From: Rheum nobile | Taxonomy: Eukaryota > Streptophyta > Magnoliopsida > Caryophyllales > Polygonaceae | Direction: 5' to 3' | Assembly (NCBI GenBank): GCA_027886185.1 | Contig: WOAB01000723.1 | Coordinates: forward strand, 744,001-808,000 | DNA length: 64,000 bases | Shown here: positions 33,754 through 46,094 of the stretch, one piece after another | Numbering within the stretch: the first letter of the stretch is position 1 | How the letters are laid out: each line of letters opens with the position of its first letter | The notes under the pieces: generated by a model | Told to the model about the DNA's origin: nothing | Databases searched by the model: none | What the model saw: the letters and a program-made list of their open reading frames with translations, nothing else | Position numbers and translations under genes: made by a program

Positions 33754-35299
33754 GGTTTAGTGAGCTAGTTCCCTTTCTTGAAAAATCATTGAATGTCTCT
33801 CTTCGTGCCATTCGTTCCGATCATGGAACTGAGTTCGAGAATGGAGATTTTCTAACCTTTTGCAGGGAACATGGAGTTGATCATAATCTCTCGGTTCCCT
33901 ACACTCCACAACAGAATGGAGTTGTTGAAAGAAAGAACAGAACCTTGGAAGATATGGCTCGCACCATGCTTATCTCTAGCGGTCTATCTCAATCCTTCTG
34001 GGCAGAAGCGGTTAATGGAGCGTGCTACATTTTGAATCGGGATATGCTACGCCCCATGCTTGAGAAGACTTCTTATGAGCTACTTCGAGGCCGAATTCCC
34101 AACATTGCTCATCTTCGAGTCTTGGGCTGCAAATGTTTTTTTGTTCACAATAATGGGAAGGACAATCTAGGGACGTTTGATCCACGAAGTGATGAAGGGA
34201 TCTTCATCGGATATGCTTCCAGTAGCAAAGCATACAAGGTCTTCAACAAACGGACTAAAAAGGTAGAGGAGAGTATTCATGTTGTTTTCAATGAAAAATT
34301 GCCTTCAAAGTCTGTGCAGGATCTCTCAGTTCCCTCGGAGGATCCATTTCAACGACCAAGTGAAGATTCTGATGATGAAGCTCCTCCCAAGCATAACTCC
34401 TATCCTACGCTCTCCAGCTCATCCTCACCCACAGTCCCCTCTTTTCCGGTTGAGCCCAAGGAATCAACTTCCACAGATAGCTCTCCAGTTCCCTAAATCC
34501 ATCAAGATGCTGCTGTTATGGCTCAAGTTCCCTCTCAACCGTCGAATGAAGTCGACACTACCTCTCAGGGAACGAAACCTGCTCCAGACGTCAACTCTAA
34601 TATAGCCTCTTCTTCGGCTACTGATCCCATTGACGTGGAGGCTCTGGGAACTGATCTTCTAGTTTCAAATAGAGACAAAAGAACCACCAAGCATCCAGTC
34701 AGGTATGGATTTGAAGATATGTCCTATTGTGCATTCAATGCTTTTCTGTCTCTTATAGAACCCAATAACATCACGGAGGCATTGAAGGATGTTGATTGGA
34801 TCATTGCCATGCAAGAAGAACTTCACCAGTTCGAGAGGAACAAGGTCTGATGACTAGTTCCTCGGCATCAGAACATACACATCATAGGAACTCGGTGGGT
34901 GTTTCGCAACAAGCTGGATGATTCTGGTGTTGTATCAAGAAACAAAGCTCATTTGGTTGCTCAAGGCTATAACCAACAAGAAGGAATTGACTACGATGAG
35001 ACATTCGCCCTTGTGGCAATATTGGAAGCCATACGATTGCTCATTGCCTATGCTTCTCACAAAGGGTTCAAGCTGTACCAAATGGACGTGAAGACTGCAT
35101 TCCTCAATGACATTCTTCAAGAGGAAGTTTATGTCAAGCAACCTCCAAGATTCGAGAATGATGATCACCTTGACCATGTGTATTTCTTGGACAAGGCTCT
35201 CTATGGTCTAAAGCAAGCCCCTCGTGCTTGGTACGATCGCCTTGCCCAGTTCCTAACATCTAATGGCTATCGCCGTGGTGTGATCGACAAGACCCTCTT
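33754..35299 (+). pseudogene. Sire-2 pol, integrase remainder and early RT
   Basis: Resumes with FSELVPFLEKSLN. Integrase residues SDHGTEFENGDF and QQNGVVERKNRTLED are present and the second Asp and Glu look intact. A one-base insertion or stop region occurs near 34490 and again at 34848-34850. The linker is Ser/Pro-rich. RT begins with NITEALKDVDWI and carries KTAFLNDILQEEVYVKQ (Gly-to-Asp in LNGI) and ALYGLKQAPRAWYDRL. It ends at the CTCTT duplication of the solo LTR (35295-35299). Confidence 0.82.
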
Positions 35300-36493
35300 T
35301 GATGTGACTACGTTGCATCAAGAACAAGACTCAAGCCATTCAAGCCATGAAGACTCAAGCGCCGACGCCGCCACGCCTAGGGCATCCGAGCTAGGGCATG
35401 GAAGTTGGCCCGGCAATTCTCACAACCCTCCGAGCCATCTTTTGGGGGATGATCCCACTGGCCCTCTAGGAGATATGGAGCACAAGAATGCCTATGAAAT
35501 TGGCGTGGAAGCAAGGAAGTGCCACACACCTATGGTAGGCACAAGGGAGGCCGGCACTCGGGTCCTTCCGGGTCGAATCACTCGGGCTCGGGCTCGAGCC
35601 TTGCAAGAGGGACTCCAAGCTGGCTTGATGACCATGGGATCTCCGAGCCTAGTGGAAGAGAAGGCCATGTGTGCTTTGGTGCAACAACCGGACCAAGGCG
35701 CAAGGATTCCTTAAGCCATGTGGGGCTTGTTTTGAAGAGGCATTCAATGCCGAATTTGTGTGGGTCTTCATGAAATTTTCTACCTTAGTTATTGTCTATG
35801 TTATGGTTAATATTCCAGCATTCAAGGCTGGGTATATTAGGGTAGCCGGCCCTTGTTTTTGGGGATGCAAACTTGAACCAAATACCTTGTTTTTCTCTCT
35901 CGTTTTTCAATGGAGTTTTCTGCAGAATTTTAGGGTTTAATTCAGTTCTTAGATAGCTTCAAATCCAGGTTGTGAGTCATATCAACCTTCGTGCAAGGCC
36001 TCCTTTGGTGCGTCATATCCAAGGCGGGTTCTTCACTAGTTCTTACAAGGTGCGGTGCGTCATATCCAACCCTTGTGAGTCCATATCCCTTCGACTTTTA
36101 CCCTATCTCTCCACCTCAAATCTTGCCCTCAAAACCACCCTTGAATCACCCCAAGATCATACAAAGAACCAGCCCAAGACGTGCTTCGAATCTGCCCTCA
36201 AACTTCCTCTCGCCAGAGCCAAGTTCCTTGCGGAAACCATCTGCGACACCTCAGTAGATTCGCTATATCTTCTGATTCCTAGATCGGTTCACTCTCAAAT
36301 TTTGAGGCTTTCATCTAGACTTCCTGATCTACCACTGGGATTTGGAATCTCTCAATTTAGAGCCCGGAACAGAGAGAACCATCCATCTGAATACAGACGA
36401 TTCCCCTTGCCGGTTTGGTGTTGTCTCGCCTAATTCCTTTGGCTCTTGTGGACTTCCTCGCACCGAAGGCTTCATCCCGATCCTCACGCATCA
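35300..36493 (+). mobile_element. Solo LTR, Ty3/gypsy-like, related to array F
   Basis: TGATGTGACTACG to CTCACGCATCA, 1194 bp, flanked by CTCTT (35295-35299 and 36494-36498). It shares start, end and several internal phrases with the array F LTRs (GGTGCGTCATATCCAA, GGGATTTGGAATCTCTCAAT), so it is a related family. Its first 400 bases can be read as a frame ending in GRITRARARALQEGLQ, which resembles the motif near the 3' end of some plant gypsy polyproteins. Excision would restore the Sire-2 RT frame exactly. Confidence 0.9.
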
Positions 36494-37483
36494 CTCTTCC
36501 TTCTGGAAGTTAAAGGTGAAATTCTAGTGGTCCAAGTCTATATTGATGATATTATTTTTGGTTCCACTAACTTGGCTCTTGTAGAAAAGTTCAAAAATCT
36601 CATGAGCAGCGAGTTCGAGATGAGTATGATTGGGGAACTATCTTTCTTTCTTGGTTTGCAAGTTACTCAAAAGGTTGATGGCATTCAAATCCATCAATAG
36701 AAATATTTGAAGAAACTCCTGAAGAAGTTCAAGATGGATTCCAGCAAAGCCATCTCCACACCCATCTCCCCGGCAACTCACCTCACCGCCGATCATACCG
36801 GACAGAAAGTGGAAGAGAAACTTTATCGTGGCATGATTGGTTCTTTGATGTATCTAACTGCTAGTAGGCCAGATATTGTGTTTGATGTTTGTCTTTGTGC
36901 CAGGTTCCAAGCAAATCCAAGAGAATCTCACTTATCTGAAGTGAAGCGCATATTTCGCTATCTCAAGGGAACTGACGACCTATGTCTTTGGTACCTGAAG
37001 TATTGCCACTTCAATTTTCTTGGATACCCCGATGCAGACTATGCTGGATACTTGGTTGATCGAAAAAGCACATCTGGAATGGCCAAGTTCCTTGGACCAT
37101 GCTTGATCTCTTAGGGCTCAAAGAAACAAAACTCAGTGGCTTTATCAACCACCGAAGCTGAGTACATTGCAGCTGCCGCTTGCTGTTCCCAAATCCTATG
37201 GCTCAAACAACAACTCGCGGATTTTGGTATGTCTTTTGGCCCTCTAAAGATTCTATGTGACAATACCAGTGCAATCAACATCTCCTAGAATCCTGTGCAT
37301 CATACTAGGACTAAGCATATTGACATTAGGCATCACTTCTTGCATGATCATGTTGAAAAAGGGAACATACTACTAGAACATTGTAGAACTGAAGATTAAA
37401 TTGCAGATATATTCACCAAAGCATTAAATCGAGAACCTTATGAGTCCTTTAGATTACTTCTGGGAATGATATCCATAAACTAG
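36494..37483 (+). pseudogene. Sire-2 pol, RT catalytic core and RNase H
   Basis: Continues RT with YIDDIIFGSTNL (the catalytic box, near 36540) and FFLGLQVTQKVDGIQIHQ, then TAG (CAG in relatives). RNase H has DADYAGYLVDRKSTSG, then TAG in place of Trp (37111-37113), STTEAEYIAAAACCSQ and HHTRTKHIDI, with further stops at about 37287 and 37396. The frame ends at TAG 37481-37483 after GMISIN. Confidence 0.82.
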
Positions 37484-38344
37484 TAGTTTTGTTTTCCTTT
37501 ACTAGTTCCCTTGTTGTGCCTAGATTTGATCTTTTCTATGATTTCATTGACAATATTGATGATATTTGATCTTGTGATGGCCTCGCATGTCCTGTAATAT
37601 TGGTTCTAAAGCATGTTCTTAACTATTGCATGATCACATAATTTTATGATATAACTTGATCGTGATTACATCTCTTTGTTGGCCTTATAATAGTCAATTT
37701 GATCACATCTATCCTCTATTACAAGCCGAAATGATGATTGACTATAAACCGTCCTAAGCCTGACTACATTGTATAATTCCTTATGATCCATTCTTTAGTC
37801 CACACTGGGAATTGTCTTTGTAGTGTCAAAATTGCCTTCCTAATTTTACTTATATGGGTACGTACTTTTCTTGAGTGATTGCTTGGTTCCCTACATAAAA
37901 TGTACCCATATCTCCCCGGTTCCGTGTCATTCACTAAGGAAAGGAACTGGGAACTTTCCTTCAATGACCAGATTTCAAATTCAAGCTCTGTCAGCGTCCG
38001 GTTCCCAAGGGCAGTTATTGCGCTTCTAGCCGTTTGCTCTCTGAGATTTCTGGGGAATTCAAGCCCGATTGATTTGATTGTTTTGAAGAAATTATTAAGG
38101 GAAGAGATACGAGTTCTATTCGGCATCAGAAGATATTGTGGCCGTTAGAGATATATTATGGGTTCCCTTATTTGAACAGATTTGACAACGGTTTCTTTTG
38201 GATAGAATCTGCTCAGCGCTTATATAAGGCAACAGGGAAAACCCTAAATCAGCACCGCTCTCAAAATTCTCTTTGCTCTCCACAACAATCTTTGCCGGCT
38301 CACAAAACAATTTTCTCAAGCTCTCTCTCTACTCATTTGTCTCC
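37484..38344 (+). other. Spacer between Sire-2 pol and downstream ORF
   Basis: AT-rich non-coding region with partial similarity to the Sire-1 spacer (the TTACAAGCCGAAATGATGATTG block recurs near 37720 and 6640). Nothing else is recognised. Confidence 0.5.
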
Positions 38345-39859
38345 ATGGATACCGGTCTTCCCCAGCTCCTCGCCGATGAGTTAGCCGTTCTGGAGGCTTA
38401 CCAGAAGCAGAAGGTCACCTCCTCCTCCTCCCAGGTGGCTACACCGACAAAGGCACCATCTTTGGCGCCTCCACCTATGGAGAACCCAGATCAATCGGCG
38501 CCACCGCCGGTAAAGGAGGCGAGTCAGTCTGAATCTGCCTCGTCGGAGCATACTCCATCAAAGTAGGCCTCTCCTACAACGCAAAAAGAGGTCTCTCGAC
38601 ACTCCTCTCCTTCTCAAGGGGCCGATCCGATAGATGTGGAGCTGCTACCCACACCGACGACCTCTCTCAAGCTCCCCGGCGACTCCCAGTCAGTGGCCGG
38701 CCGTGTAAAGCACCGTGCTGCCAAAGGCGGCCATGGGTTTCCTTCTCTTCATCTTGAGGAGGATACTCCCGCCAAAAAGGCAAAATTTTCAAAGGCTGCA
38801 AAGGGGAAGAAGCCGCTATCCCTAGCTCCCTCCCAAGTGGCTTCGGCTCTCGCCTCTCACAATATTCTGGAGCCTCTAATCATTGGCAAAGAGTTTTGGG
38901 CTACTGCCGATGATGAGAGTGTCTCTGCCGCCCACGCCAAGCTACAACTACAAGGGTGGGACACCCTGGTGCCGGAGCCGTTCGCCGTCAACGAAGATTT
39001 GGTACATCTCTTGTATCAGAATCTGCAATTTGTAGCGGATAAGGATGATCATCCCGTACACGACGCCATTCTCACTTGGAGAGGTAACCTCATTCCCCTC
39101 TCTGCTGCTATCATTGGGTCGGTGTTGGGCCTCGAAACTGGAAAATGATTTGGGATTATTGTCAAAAGGAACTGGCCAACCAAGCGCAAGTAGGCCATTC
39201 TCAAAACTGTGTTTGATAGCAACACTCCCTCCAAAGGTTCCCTGCTTACCAAATACCTCAGCCTTGATAGGAAGATTCTTCACACCTTCCTTATCAAAAA
39301 TATTATCCCTCATCAGGAGAAGAGGGACACAGTGCTTGTCTCTGATGCTGTGCTTATGGAGAAGCTGATTCTGGGGGATCCGATTGATTTGCCCCGCATC
39401 ACCCTTGACCACATGCAGTTCTGTAAGGGCCACACCACCCATTCTCTTCCATAGCCCCATCTGATCAAGAAGATTATGAGTCGTCTTGGTCTTTACCCCT
39501 TGGATGTTGAGGAAACCCAATTCTCTCCTCTTATCACCATGACTACTGTGAAACGTCTGGCACTAAAGGCACATGTTGATGAGGAATCTGATGCTGAGAA
39601 GGACAAGGAAGAGTCCTTGCCTGGCCAGTCTGACCCCCGTTTAGTTCCCGACACACATGTCATTCTGAACAGTCTGGGAAACATTGAAGCTGCTTTGGTT
39701 GAAGGTTTTGACAAGGTTGCTACTGCGGTGGAAAAAGGAAGCAACTTCACCAATGAGATGGTGGTGGAGTTGTGGAAGACGTCTGCAGCTCTTGTGCAGG
39801 AAATAGCCAAGTTGGTCAACCACAAGCTTACAGAAGACAAGGCCAAGGGCAAGCCGTAG
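38345..39859 (+). pseudogene. Sire-2 extra ORF downstream of pol
   Basis: ATG at 38345 opens MDTGLPQLLADELAVLEAYQ. The layout is the same as in Sire-1 and Sire-3: Ser/Pro/Lys-rich N-terminus, basic cluster (KKAKFSKAAKGKK), the conserved block LQGWDTLVPEPFAVNEDLVH and NLIPLSAAIIGSVLGLE, then VLVSDAVLMEKLILGDPIDL and a C-terminal helix region (NIEAALVEGFDKVATAVEKG). Sequence identity to the other two is low at the N-terminus, yet the core is clearly conserved. Breaks are TAG at 38564, TGA at 39146, TAG near 39190 and TAG near 39452. No membrane segment is seen. Confidence 0.65.
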
Positions 39860-40144
39860 TCTGACACAGTTCTCAGTTCCCCAACTCAGTTGACACGGAA
39901 CCTTAGTTCCCTAGGATCCCACTTCCATATATTGATCCCTTTTTGTGTGTCTCTGAGTGTTTTTCATTTTGTTATGTCTATGCTATCTCTGTTCTCTTTA
40001 TATTTATTGAAATTTATGTGTTCCTTGCACTTGTTCTGATTTTCTTTCAACTTCTATTACGGTGCCATTTCTCTAGAGTTTAGAATTAGTCTATTTATCT
40101 CTCTAAATTCTCTTTGTTCTTCATTTAACTGACTCTTTTCGATG

Positions 40145-40379
40145 ATGTCCAAAGGGGGAATAAACTTGGAAATCTGGAACTAATAGGATGAAAGAAACTC
40201 TGAACTAGTTGTCCTCTTAAGGGGGAATTAAGGAACTCGATCTATTGTTAAGGGGGAATATGCAAATTCACTAATGATTTTCCTACCTCTAGTTGAATTC
40301 TATTTTTCCCCATATATCATTCATGCCTATTTTGATATGCCAGGTTCTACATGTTTGTCATCATCAAAAAGGGGGAAAT
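40145..40379 (+). promoter_or_regulatory. Multiple polypurine tracts of Sire-2
   Basis: CCAAAGGGGGAATAA (40149), TTAAGGGGGAATTA (40217), TTAAGGGGGAATAT (40247) and AAAAAGGGGGAAAT (40366-40379, next to the LTR), with CATCATC just before the last. Confidence 0.78.
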
Positions 40380-41230
40380 TGTTAGGAAGTGAACTTTTGG
40401 GAACTCCAGTTCCCTACCTAGTTCCCTTCCTCAGTTTTCCTAGTTTTGATAATGATAAACACCTTTGCTATTAATATTTCCATAAGTGTTGATAAACAGG
40501 GAACTCTAGATTTGGAAAGCACAAGACAGAGACGAAGACGCCAGATTTGGGAACTGGCATAAGGAACTGAAGCTCGCTGACGCTGGAAGAACTTGGAACA
40601 AAAGATGAAGGGCGGCGACGATCTGATTAGGGTAGATCTTTACTTGGAGAGAGAAGTTAAAGATATTATCCTGTTTCCATATTATTTAGGAGTTAAAAGA
40701 TTATCTTTTATGGAAACAAAATATGTAAAATCGTGGAAGATTATATTTGGTAACAAATATTATCTTTCCGATTACTTTTTGATTATTTTATTTATGTGAT
40801 CTGGTTGTTGGAAATTAGCTTCTTCCATCAATTAAATCATATAAATAGAGTAGTTAAAACTCTCTCTCACTCACGCATTCACGCATACTGCTTACAGAGA
40901 AGAAAACCGAGCCAAGTTCTTTGAAGAAGAACTGTAAGTCGATTGTCTTGTTGCTTGCTTGATTTGGTCGAATTAGGTAGAGAGTCCTTAGTGTGTCTAA
41001 GACTTAATCTGTGTGTGCTATCCTAATTGATTGTAATCGAAGCATTAATACAAGAAGTAGACTTTGAAATCCTCTTGCAAGAGAGAGTGGGTTTTATCAT
41101 GGATAACTAGTTGGTTATCAAAGGTTCCCACTCTAAGGAACTTGTCTTGATTCTGTTATTGTTTACTTATTCCGCTGCTAAGGAACTGGACTCCCAGTTC
41201 CCTTTGATTGCTAACACGTACGATCCTACA
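40380..41230 (+). repeat. 3' LTR of Sire-2
   Basis: 851 bp, TGTTAGGAAGTGAAC to CGATCCTACA, followed by CACTA. A TATA box TATAAATAG is at 40840-40848. It differs from the 5' LTR at roughly 25 positions by eye. Confidence 0.92.
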
Positions 41231-41370
41231 CACTATCTTCCTCATCTATTTTAAGTATATATGATGAGGTGCAGTTTTCGTCCTTGAATTTGGACATCAA
41301 CTGAATGCCATCCTCAACAACTCCCTGTCTTCCTCGCTTGCGGGAAGCATCTGCAACTTGCCCCTCATTC
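41231..41370 (-). pseudogene. Host gene segment between Sire-2 and Cop-4
   Basis: On the minus strand the frame reads LNEGQVADASRKRGRQGVVE and KFKDENCTSSYILKIDEEDS. When Cop-4 and one AAAAC copy are removed it is in frame with 46417-46605. When Sire-2 and one CACTA copy are removed it continues in the same frame into the RING exon segment at 11258. I do not recognise this part of the protein. It may belong to the same gene as the RING exon or to an older fusion. Confidence 0.45.
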
Positions 41371-41375
41371 AAAAC

Positions 41376-41693
41376 TATGAAAAGGGAAAGATCTGTAGGA
41401 TAGATTAAGCTAGAGAGATTCAAGCTCTAAGCTTTAATTAATGGATGAGAAACAAGAGAGTGCGGCGACAAGTCTCTCAAATGGAAAGTGTTTCTTACAT
41501 CAACAAAAAGTAGGTTAAAGTCAAATATATAGTATCGGTTCAACTAACAAAACCCCCAAACCGGTTCAACAAATTAAATAAACCCATACCACATAAACAT
41601 AAGTAACAAAAGTGAACGCAAAATCCCACGCTGTTCTTTGAGCTCTGACTTGACGAACAACAGGCCATAGTGTGTACTTGGTGGAAGTCTACA
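41376..41693 (-). repeat. 3' LTR of Cop-4
   Basis: Plus-strand start TATGAAAAGGG and end GGAAGTCTACA. Its boundary is set by the AAAAC duplication and by comparison with 46095-46411. Confidence 0.85.
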
Positions 41694-41701
41694 TTCCCCC
41701 C

Positions 41702-44700
41702 TCAAGTTGGAGCGGACTGTAGACCCAACTTGGAGATGATGAACTTATGTTGATGTTGATTAAGAGCTTTAGTCATCACATCAACAAGTTGGAGGGAGGT
41801 AGAAATGTAAGTTGTTTGTAGAAATCCCTCTTGGACCTTGTCTCGAGTGAAATGCACATCGATCTCGACATGCTTAGTACGCTCATGGAAACAAGGGTTA
41901 GCGGCAATCTGTTGTGCTGCCTGGATGTCACAAAAAAGTGTGAGGGGCTTTGGAACGGGCAGGCGTATTTCAGAAAGGAGGAAGTTGGTCTATACCAATT
42001 CAGCCGTAGTCATAGCCATGCTACGGTACTCTGCTTCAGCAGAAGAGCGAGACACTGTTGTCTGCTTTTTTGTTTTCCAACCAACCAGAGCATGACCCAG
42101 AAAAACACAATAACCAGTGAGGGATCTGCGAGTAGTCAAGCAAGATGCCCAATCGGCATCCGAGAAAGCAGTGAGCTTGAGGCTAGTCTGTACATGGTAG
42201 AATAGACCAAGGGAAGAGGAGCCCCGTAAATAACGTAACACATGTTGAGCTGCCTGAAGATGAGGCAAACGAGGTTGGGAAACAAACTGAATCAAGTGTT
42301 GAATTGAGTAAGACAAATCAGGTCTAGTCAAAGAGAGATACAATAATCTCCCTATCAATCGTCTATACTGTTCAGGATCTTTCAAAGGAGCACCTTCTTC
42401 CAACTTAAGGCGAAGACCGGTAGGGAGAGGAAATTTTGCTGGTTTACAAGCAAGCATATCAGCGTCTGTAAGGATATCAGATATGTACTTTCTCTGACTG
42501 AGCACAACCCCATGCTCGTCTTGATAAAGCTCCATTTCGAGAAAGTATCTGGCCAACCCTAAATCCTTGATAGTAAATTGAGAATGAAGAGAGGCTTTAA
42601 TGGAAGTGATTTCAAGAAAGCTATTCCCGGTCACTAACACATCATCAACATAGACAAGCACTGCAATGAAGGATGAATCTGAACTTTTCACAAACAGTGA
42701 ATAATCATTCTTGGACTGCACATAACCCAAACCAAGTAAGAATTGTGTGAGCTGCAGATTCCACTATCTCGAGGCTTGCTTAAGTCCATATAAGGACCTT
42801 TGCAATCGAAAAACTTGGTCAGGACGCCCTTTATCATAACCTTCCGGTAAAGCAATATAAATCTCTTCATCTAAATGTCCATGTAGAAAAGCATTGTTAA
42901 CATCTAATTGATATATCTCCCACTGTCTGGCAGTCGCTAAAGCAATAATTATTCTCACTGTGGGCAGCTTAACAACCGGAGAAAACGTGTGCTTGTAATC
43001 TGTACCAAGTTTTTGGCTGAAACCCTTCACAACCAACCTAGCCTTGTATCTCTCCACTTCACCATTAGGCCTAAATTTCACTTTGAACACCCATTTGGAC
43101 TGAATGGCTTGATTTCCTTCTGGTAGAGAGGCTAGAACCCAAGTTCCATTATTCTCTAGAGCTTCAAGCTCCTTAGACATAGCCTCCACCCATTATGGAT
43201 ATTTTCGAGCCTCAATGAAAGTAGATGGTTCCCTTACCTTCAAGACATTAGCAAGGGATGCAAAATAGTCGGTCTGAGTGTGACCAACAACATAGTCTTG
43301 CATCCAGACTAGTTCTGTCCGAATTCTGTTCGATCGTCTAGCTTCTGCACCAGTGACATCAGAAGTAGAGGCTATGTGAGGACAAGGATCAGAAAACACC
43401 CCAAACGAAGGTAAAGTTGGAGCCAAATCATCATCATCATCAGGCACCACAACAGAGAGGTCGGGAACAACATGAGTAACGGGTACATTTTCAATGAAAG
43501 AGTCCTCAAGAAATGGGAAGACACCTTCATGAAAGTAACGTCTTTACTCAAGAAAATTTCCTTACTAGCTAAATCATATAGCTTGTATCCCTTTTGATTA
43601 GGTGGATATCCAAGGAAAATACATTTCCTGCCTCTTGGGGAAAACTTATCAGAACTTCGAGGAGCCATATAAGCAAATCATAGACATCATAGAACTTTCA
43701 TATTATCATAAGAGGGGACCCTGCCAAAGAGTACCTCAAAGGGAGACTTCCAATCAAGTTTAGCAGTGGGCAACTTGTTGATAATATAGGTCGCCGTAAG
43801 GACACAATCTCCCTAGAAGTGCTGAGGGAGACCAGCTTGCAGCTTGAGGGCTCGAGCTGTATCTAAGAGGTGTTTGTGCTTACGCTCTACAATCCCATTC
43901 TGCTATGGCCTATAGACCATGGATTTCTGATGGACTACCCCGTGATCAGAAAACAGTTTCTAACAAGCACTATTCACAAATTCAGTTCCATTATATGTCC
44001 TTACAATCTTAGGATATAAACCAAAATGGTTTTTCACATAATTGAAGAAAGCTTGTAGAAGATTGACTACTTGTTTATTCTGCAACAAGTAAGTCCAAGT
44101 TGCCCGACTGTGGTCATCCATAATCGTCAGGAAATAATTTGCTCCATCTAAGGTCGAAACTCTGTACGGTCCCCATAAATCAACATGCAATAAATCAAAA
44201 CACGAAGAAGCATAACTCTGGCTAGAAGGACAAGGCAACTTGTGAAATTTAGAAATTGAGCAAACATCACAAACAAACTTGTCATTGTGTTTATCCTTGG
44301 CACAAGGCATGTGCAACATCTTAGACACTGAGACATGCCCCAATCGTTTGTGAAAGAGCAAAAAATCAACTGAATTTAGACTAGAACAGCAAACTGTTTC
44401 TTTTACAGACTGATCAACAAAAACAACATCTGAGTGCTTTGTCTGCTTCCTTCCTTGTATCCTGAACAACCCTCTTGAACCTTGTCCTGTAGCCACATAC
44501 TTCCTACTCAAATGGTCCTGCAATACACAATACCCCTTGTGAAAATGAGCACTTAAATCTCCTGAATCAACAAACTTACTCACTGATATCAGATTATACT
44601 TAAAATCTGGAACATACAACACATCTAATAGCGACAGATCATCACTTAACTGAACATTCCCAACAGTTTGCACAACTTTTGTAGTTCCATCGGGTAAAAT

Positions 44701-46020
44701 ATTATGAATTGGATAGTCTAGTGTCATAGGCCTCAACAATATGCTCCAATGAGAAGTCATATGGTCAGACGCCCCACTATCCACTATCCAATCATCGGTA
44801 CTATGTTGAGAAGCTGCTAAAACAGAAGCTGAAATACCTGAAAAGTGATAATTCGTGTTCCCTTTCTTAGCCACAACATTCATTGCTTTCTCGGACCTGA
44901 ATGCCCTCATGACCTCTTGGCAAGCAGAAGAGAGACTAGTCACAGCTTGCACTAGCTGATGTTGCTCCATGCCTCCCTTAGAGTCTCCACCCGAGTTGTG
45001 CTCCAAAGGAGTATCATCAATGTTGTTTCTGTCATAATCCACATTGGCAGCCACTCTATATCCCTTCCTTTGCTTCTTGCCCTTGTACCAATCCGGATAG
45101 CCGATAATCTCAAAGCAGTTATCCTTTGTATGACCATCCTCTTTGCAATATGAACAATTCCTTTTAGGTCTTCTACCATCTCTCTTTTCTCCCCCAGCAG
45201 ATGAAGAACCAGTCTTATCAAAATAACTTTGATCTCTATTTCCATTCTTGGACCCCAAATTTGAACTAGCTCCTTGATTAGCCATAAAGGTTGTTGCCTC
45301 AATGGCGATAGAATCAGACACTTGCTTCTGCTTCTCAACTTGCACCACTATATGATAGGCCTTGTTGATGTGTGGTAAAGATTCCATAGCCAAAATGTGA
45401 CTCTTAACAGCCTCAAAGTCCCCATTTAGTCTCATCAGAAATTGAATAAGCTTTGCCTGACTATCCATCTCTAACACCTTAGCTAACACACCACAAGAAC
45501 ATTTACCAATAGCACCACACGTACAAGTAGGCATCCCAATCAAGTTGTGCAACTCATCCCAGATTCTCTTCAACTTAAGAAAATAAGCAGTCACAGAGAG
45601 ATTACCTTAACTGACTTGAGACAACTCTAGCTGTAACTGATAAATCAATGGACCATTGCTTTGCTGATATCTCTCGCAAATTTCCAGCCAAAGCGACCGA
45701 GCCGAATCAGTATAGTCAAAAGCACCAGACAACTCTTTCTCCATGGAATATAAGATCCAACAAGCAACCATAGAGTCACAATGATTCTGACGCTCATAAT
45801 CAGGCGAGGACGCTTCAGGTTGTTCTCCAATACCATTTATGAAGCTCAATTTCAATTTTGCTATCAAAGCCTGTCGGATCTGCCGAATCTAAACCAGAAA
45901 ATTACTTCCATCGAACAAGGTATTAGTGAGAATCATACCTGGTGAGTCAGAGTTGGTGAGCATGAGAGGATCCACCATGCTCGCGACCTGATTTCCTTTG
46001 CGATCTGTCTCCAACGTCAT
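41702..46020 (-). pseudogene. Cop-4 gag-pol polyprotein, several stops
   Basis: The ATG at 46020 opens MTLETDRKGNQVASMVDPLM. Gag is of the copia type starting LTNTLFDGSNF, with a TAG at about 45890 and TAA near 45607, and a CCHC knuckle CSYCKEDGHTKDNC (about 45128-45170). Protease WIVDSGASDHMT (about 44755-44790); GAG-pre-integrase LFHKRLGHVS; integrase LLHVDLWGPYRV, then TYNGTEF where relatives have D, with stops near 43795 and 43905; RT KWVFKVKFRPNGEVERYKAR, LDVNNAFLHGHLDEEIY and YVDDVLVTG; RNase H DADWASCLTTRRSLTGYCVF and KHVEIDVHF. It ends at TGA 41702-41704, overlapping the polypurine tract. Many breaks are TAG for Gln or Trp. Confidence 0.85.
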
Positions 46021-46094
46021 GTTCACAGCGTACACCGACGGAACACAACCTAAGTCAGAAAATGTACAGCAACGTCAAGTGTGCTCTGATACCA

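Larger units (their letters stand above)
11264..41230 (+). mobile_element. Sire-2: complete Sirevirus-type Ty1/copia, exploded by nested insertions
   Basis: The two LTRs (852 and 851 bp) are flanked by the perfect 5-bp target duplication CACTA (11259-11263 and 41231-41235). A primer binding site complementary to initiator tRNA-Met follows the 5' LTR. Gag, pol and the extra downstream ORF are all present, in pieces. The element would be about 9.6 kb without Sire-3, array F and the solo LTR at 35300. By eye its LTRs differ at roughly 3 percent of positions. It is inserted in the broken RING-H2-like gene. Confidence 0.92.
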
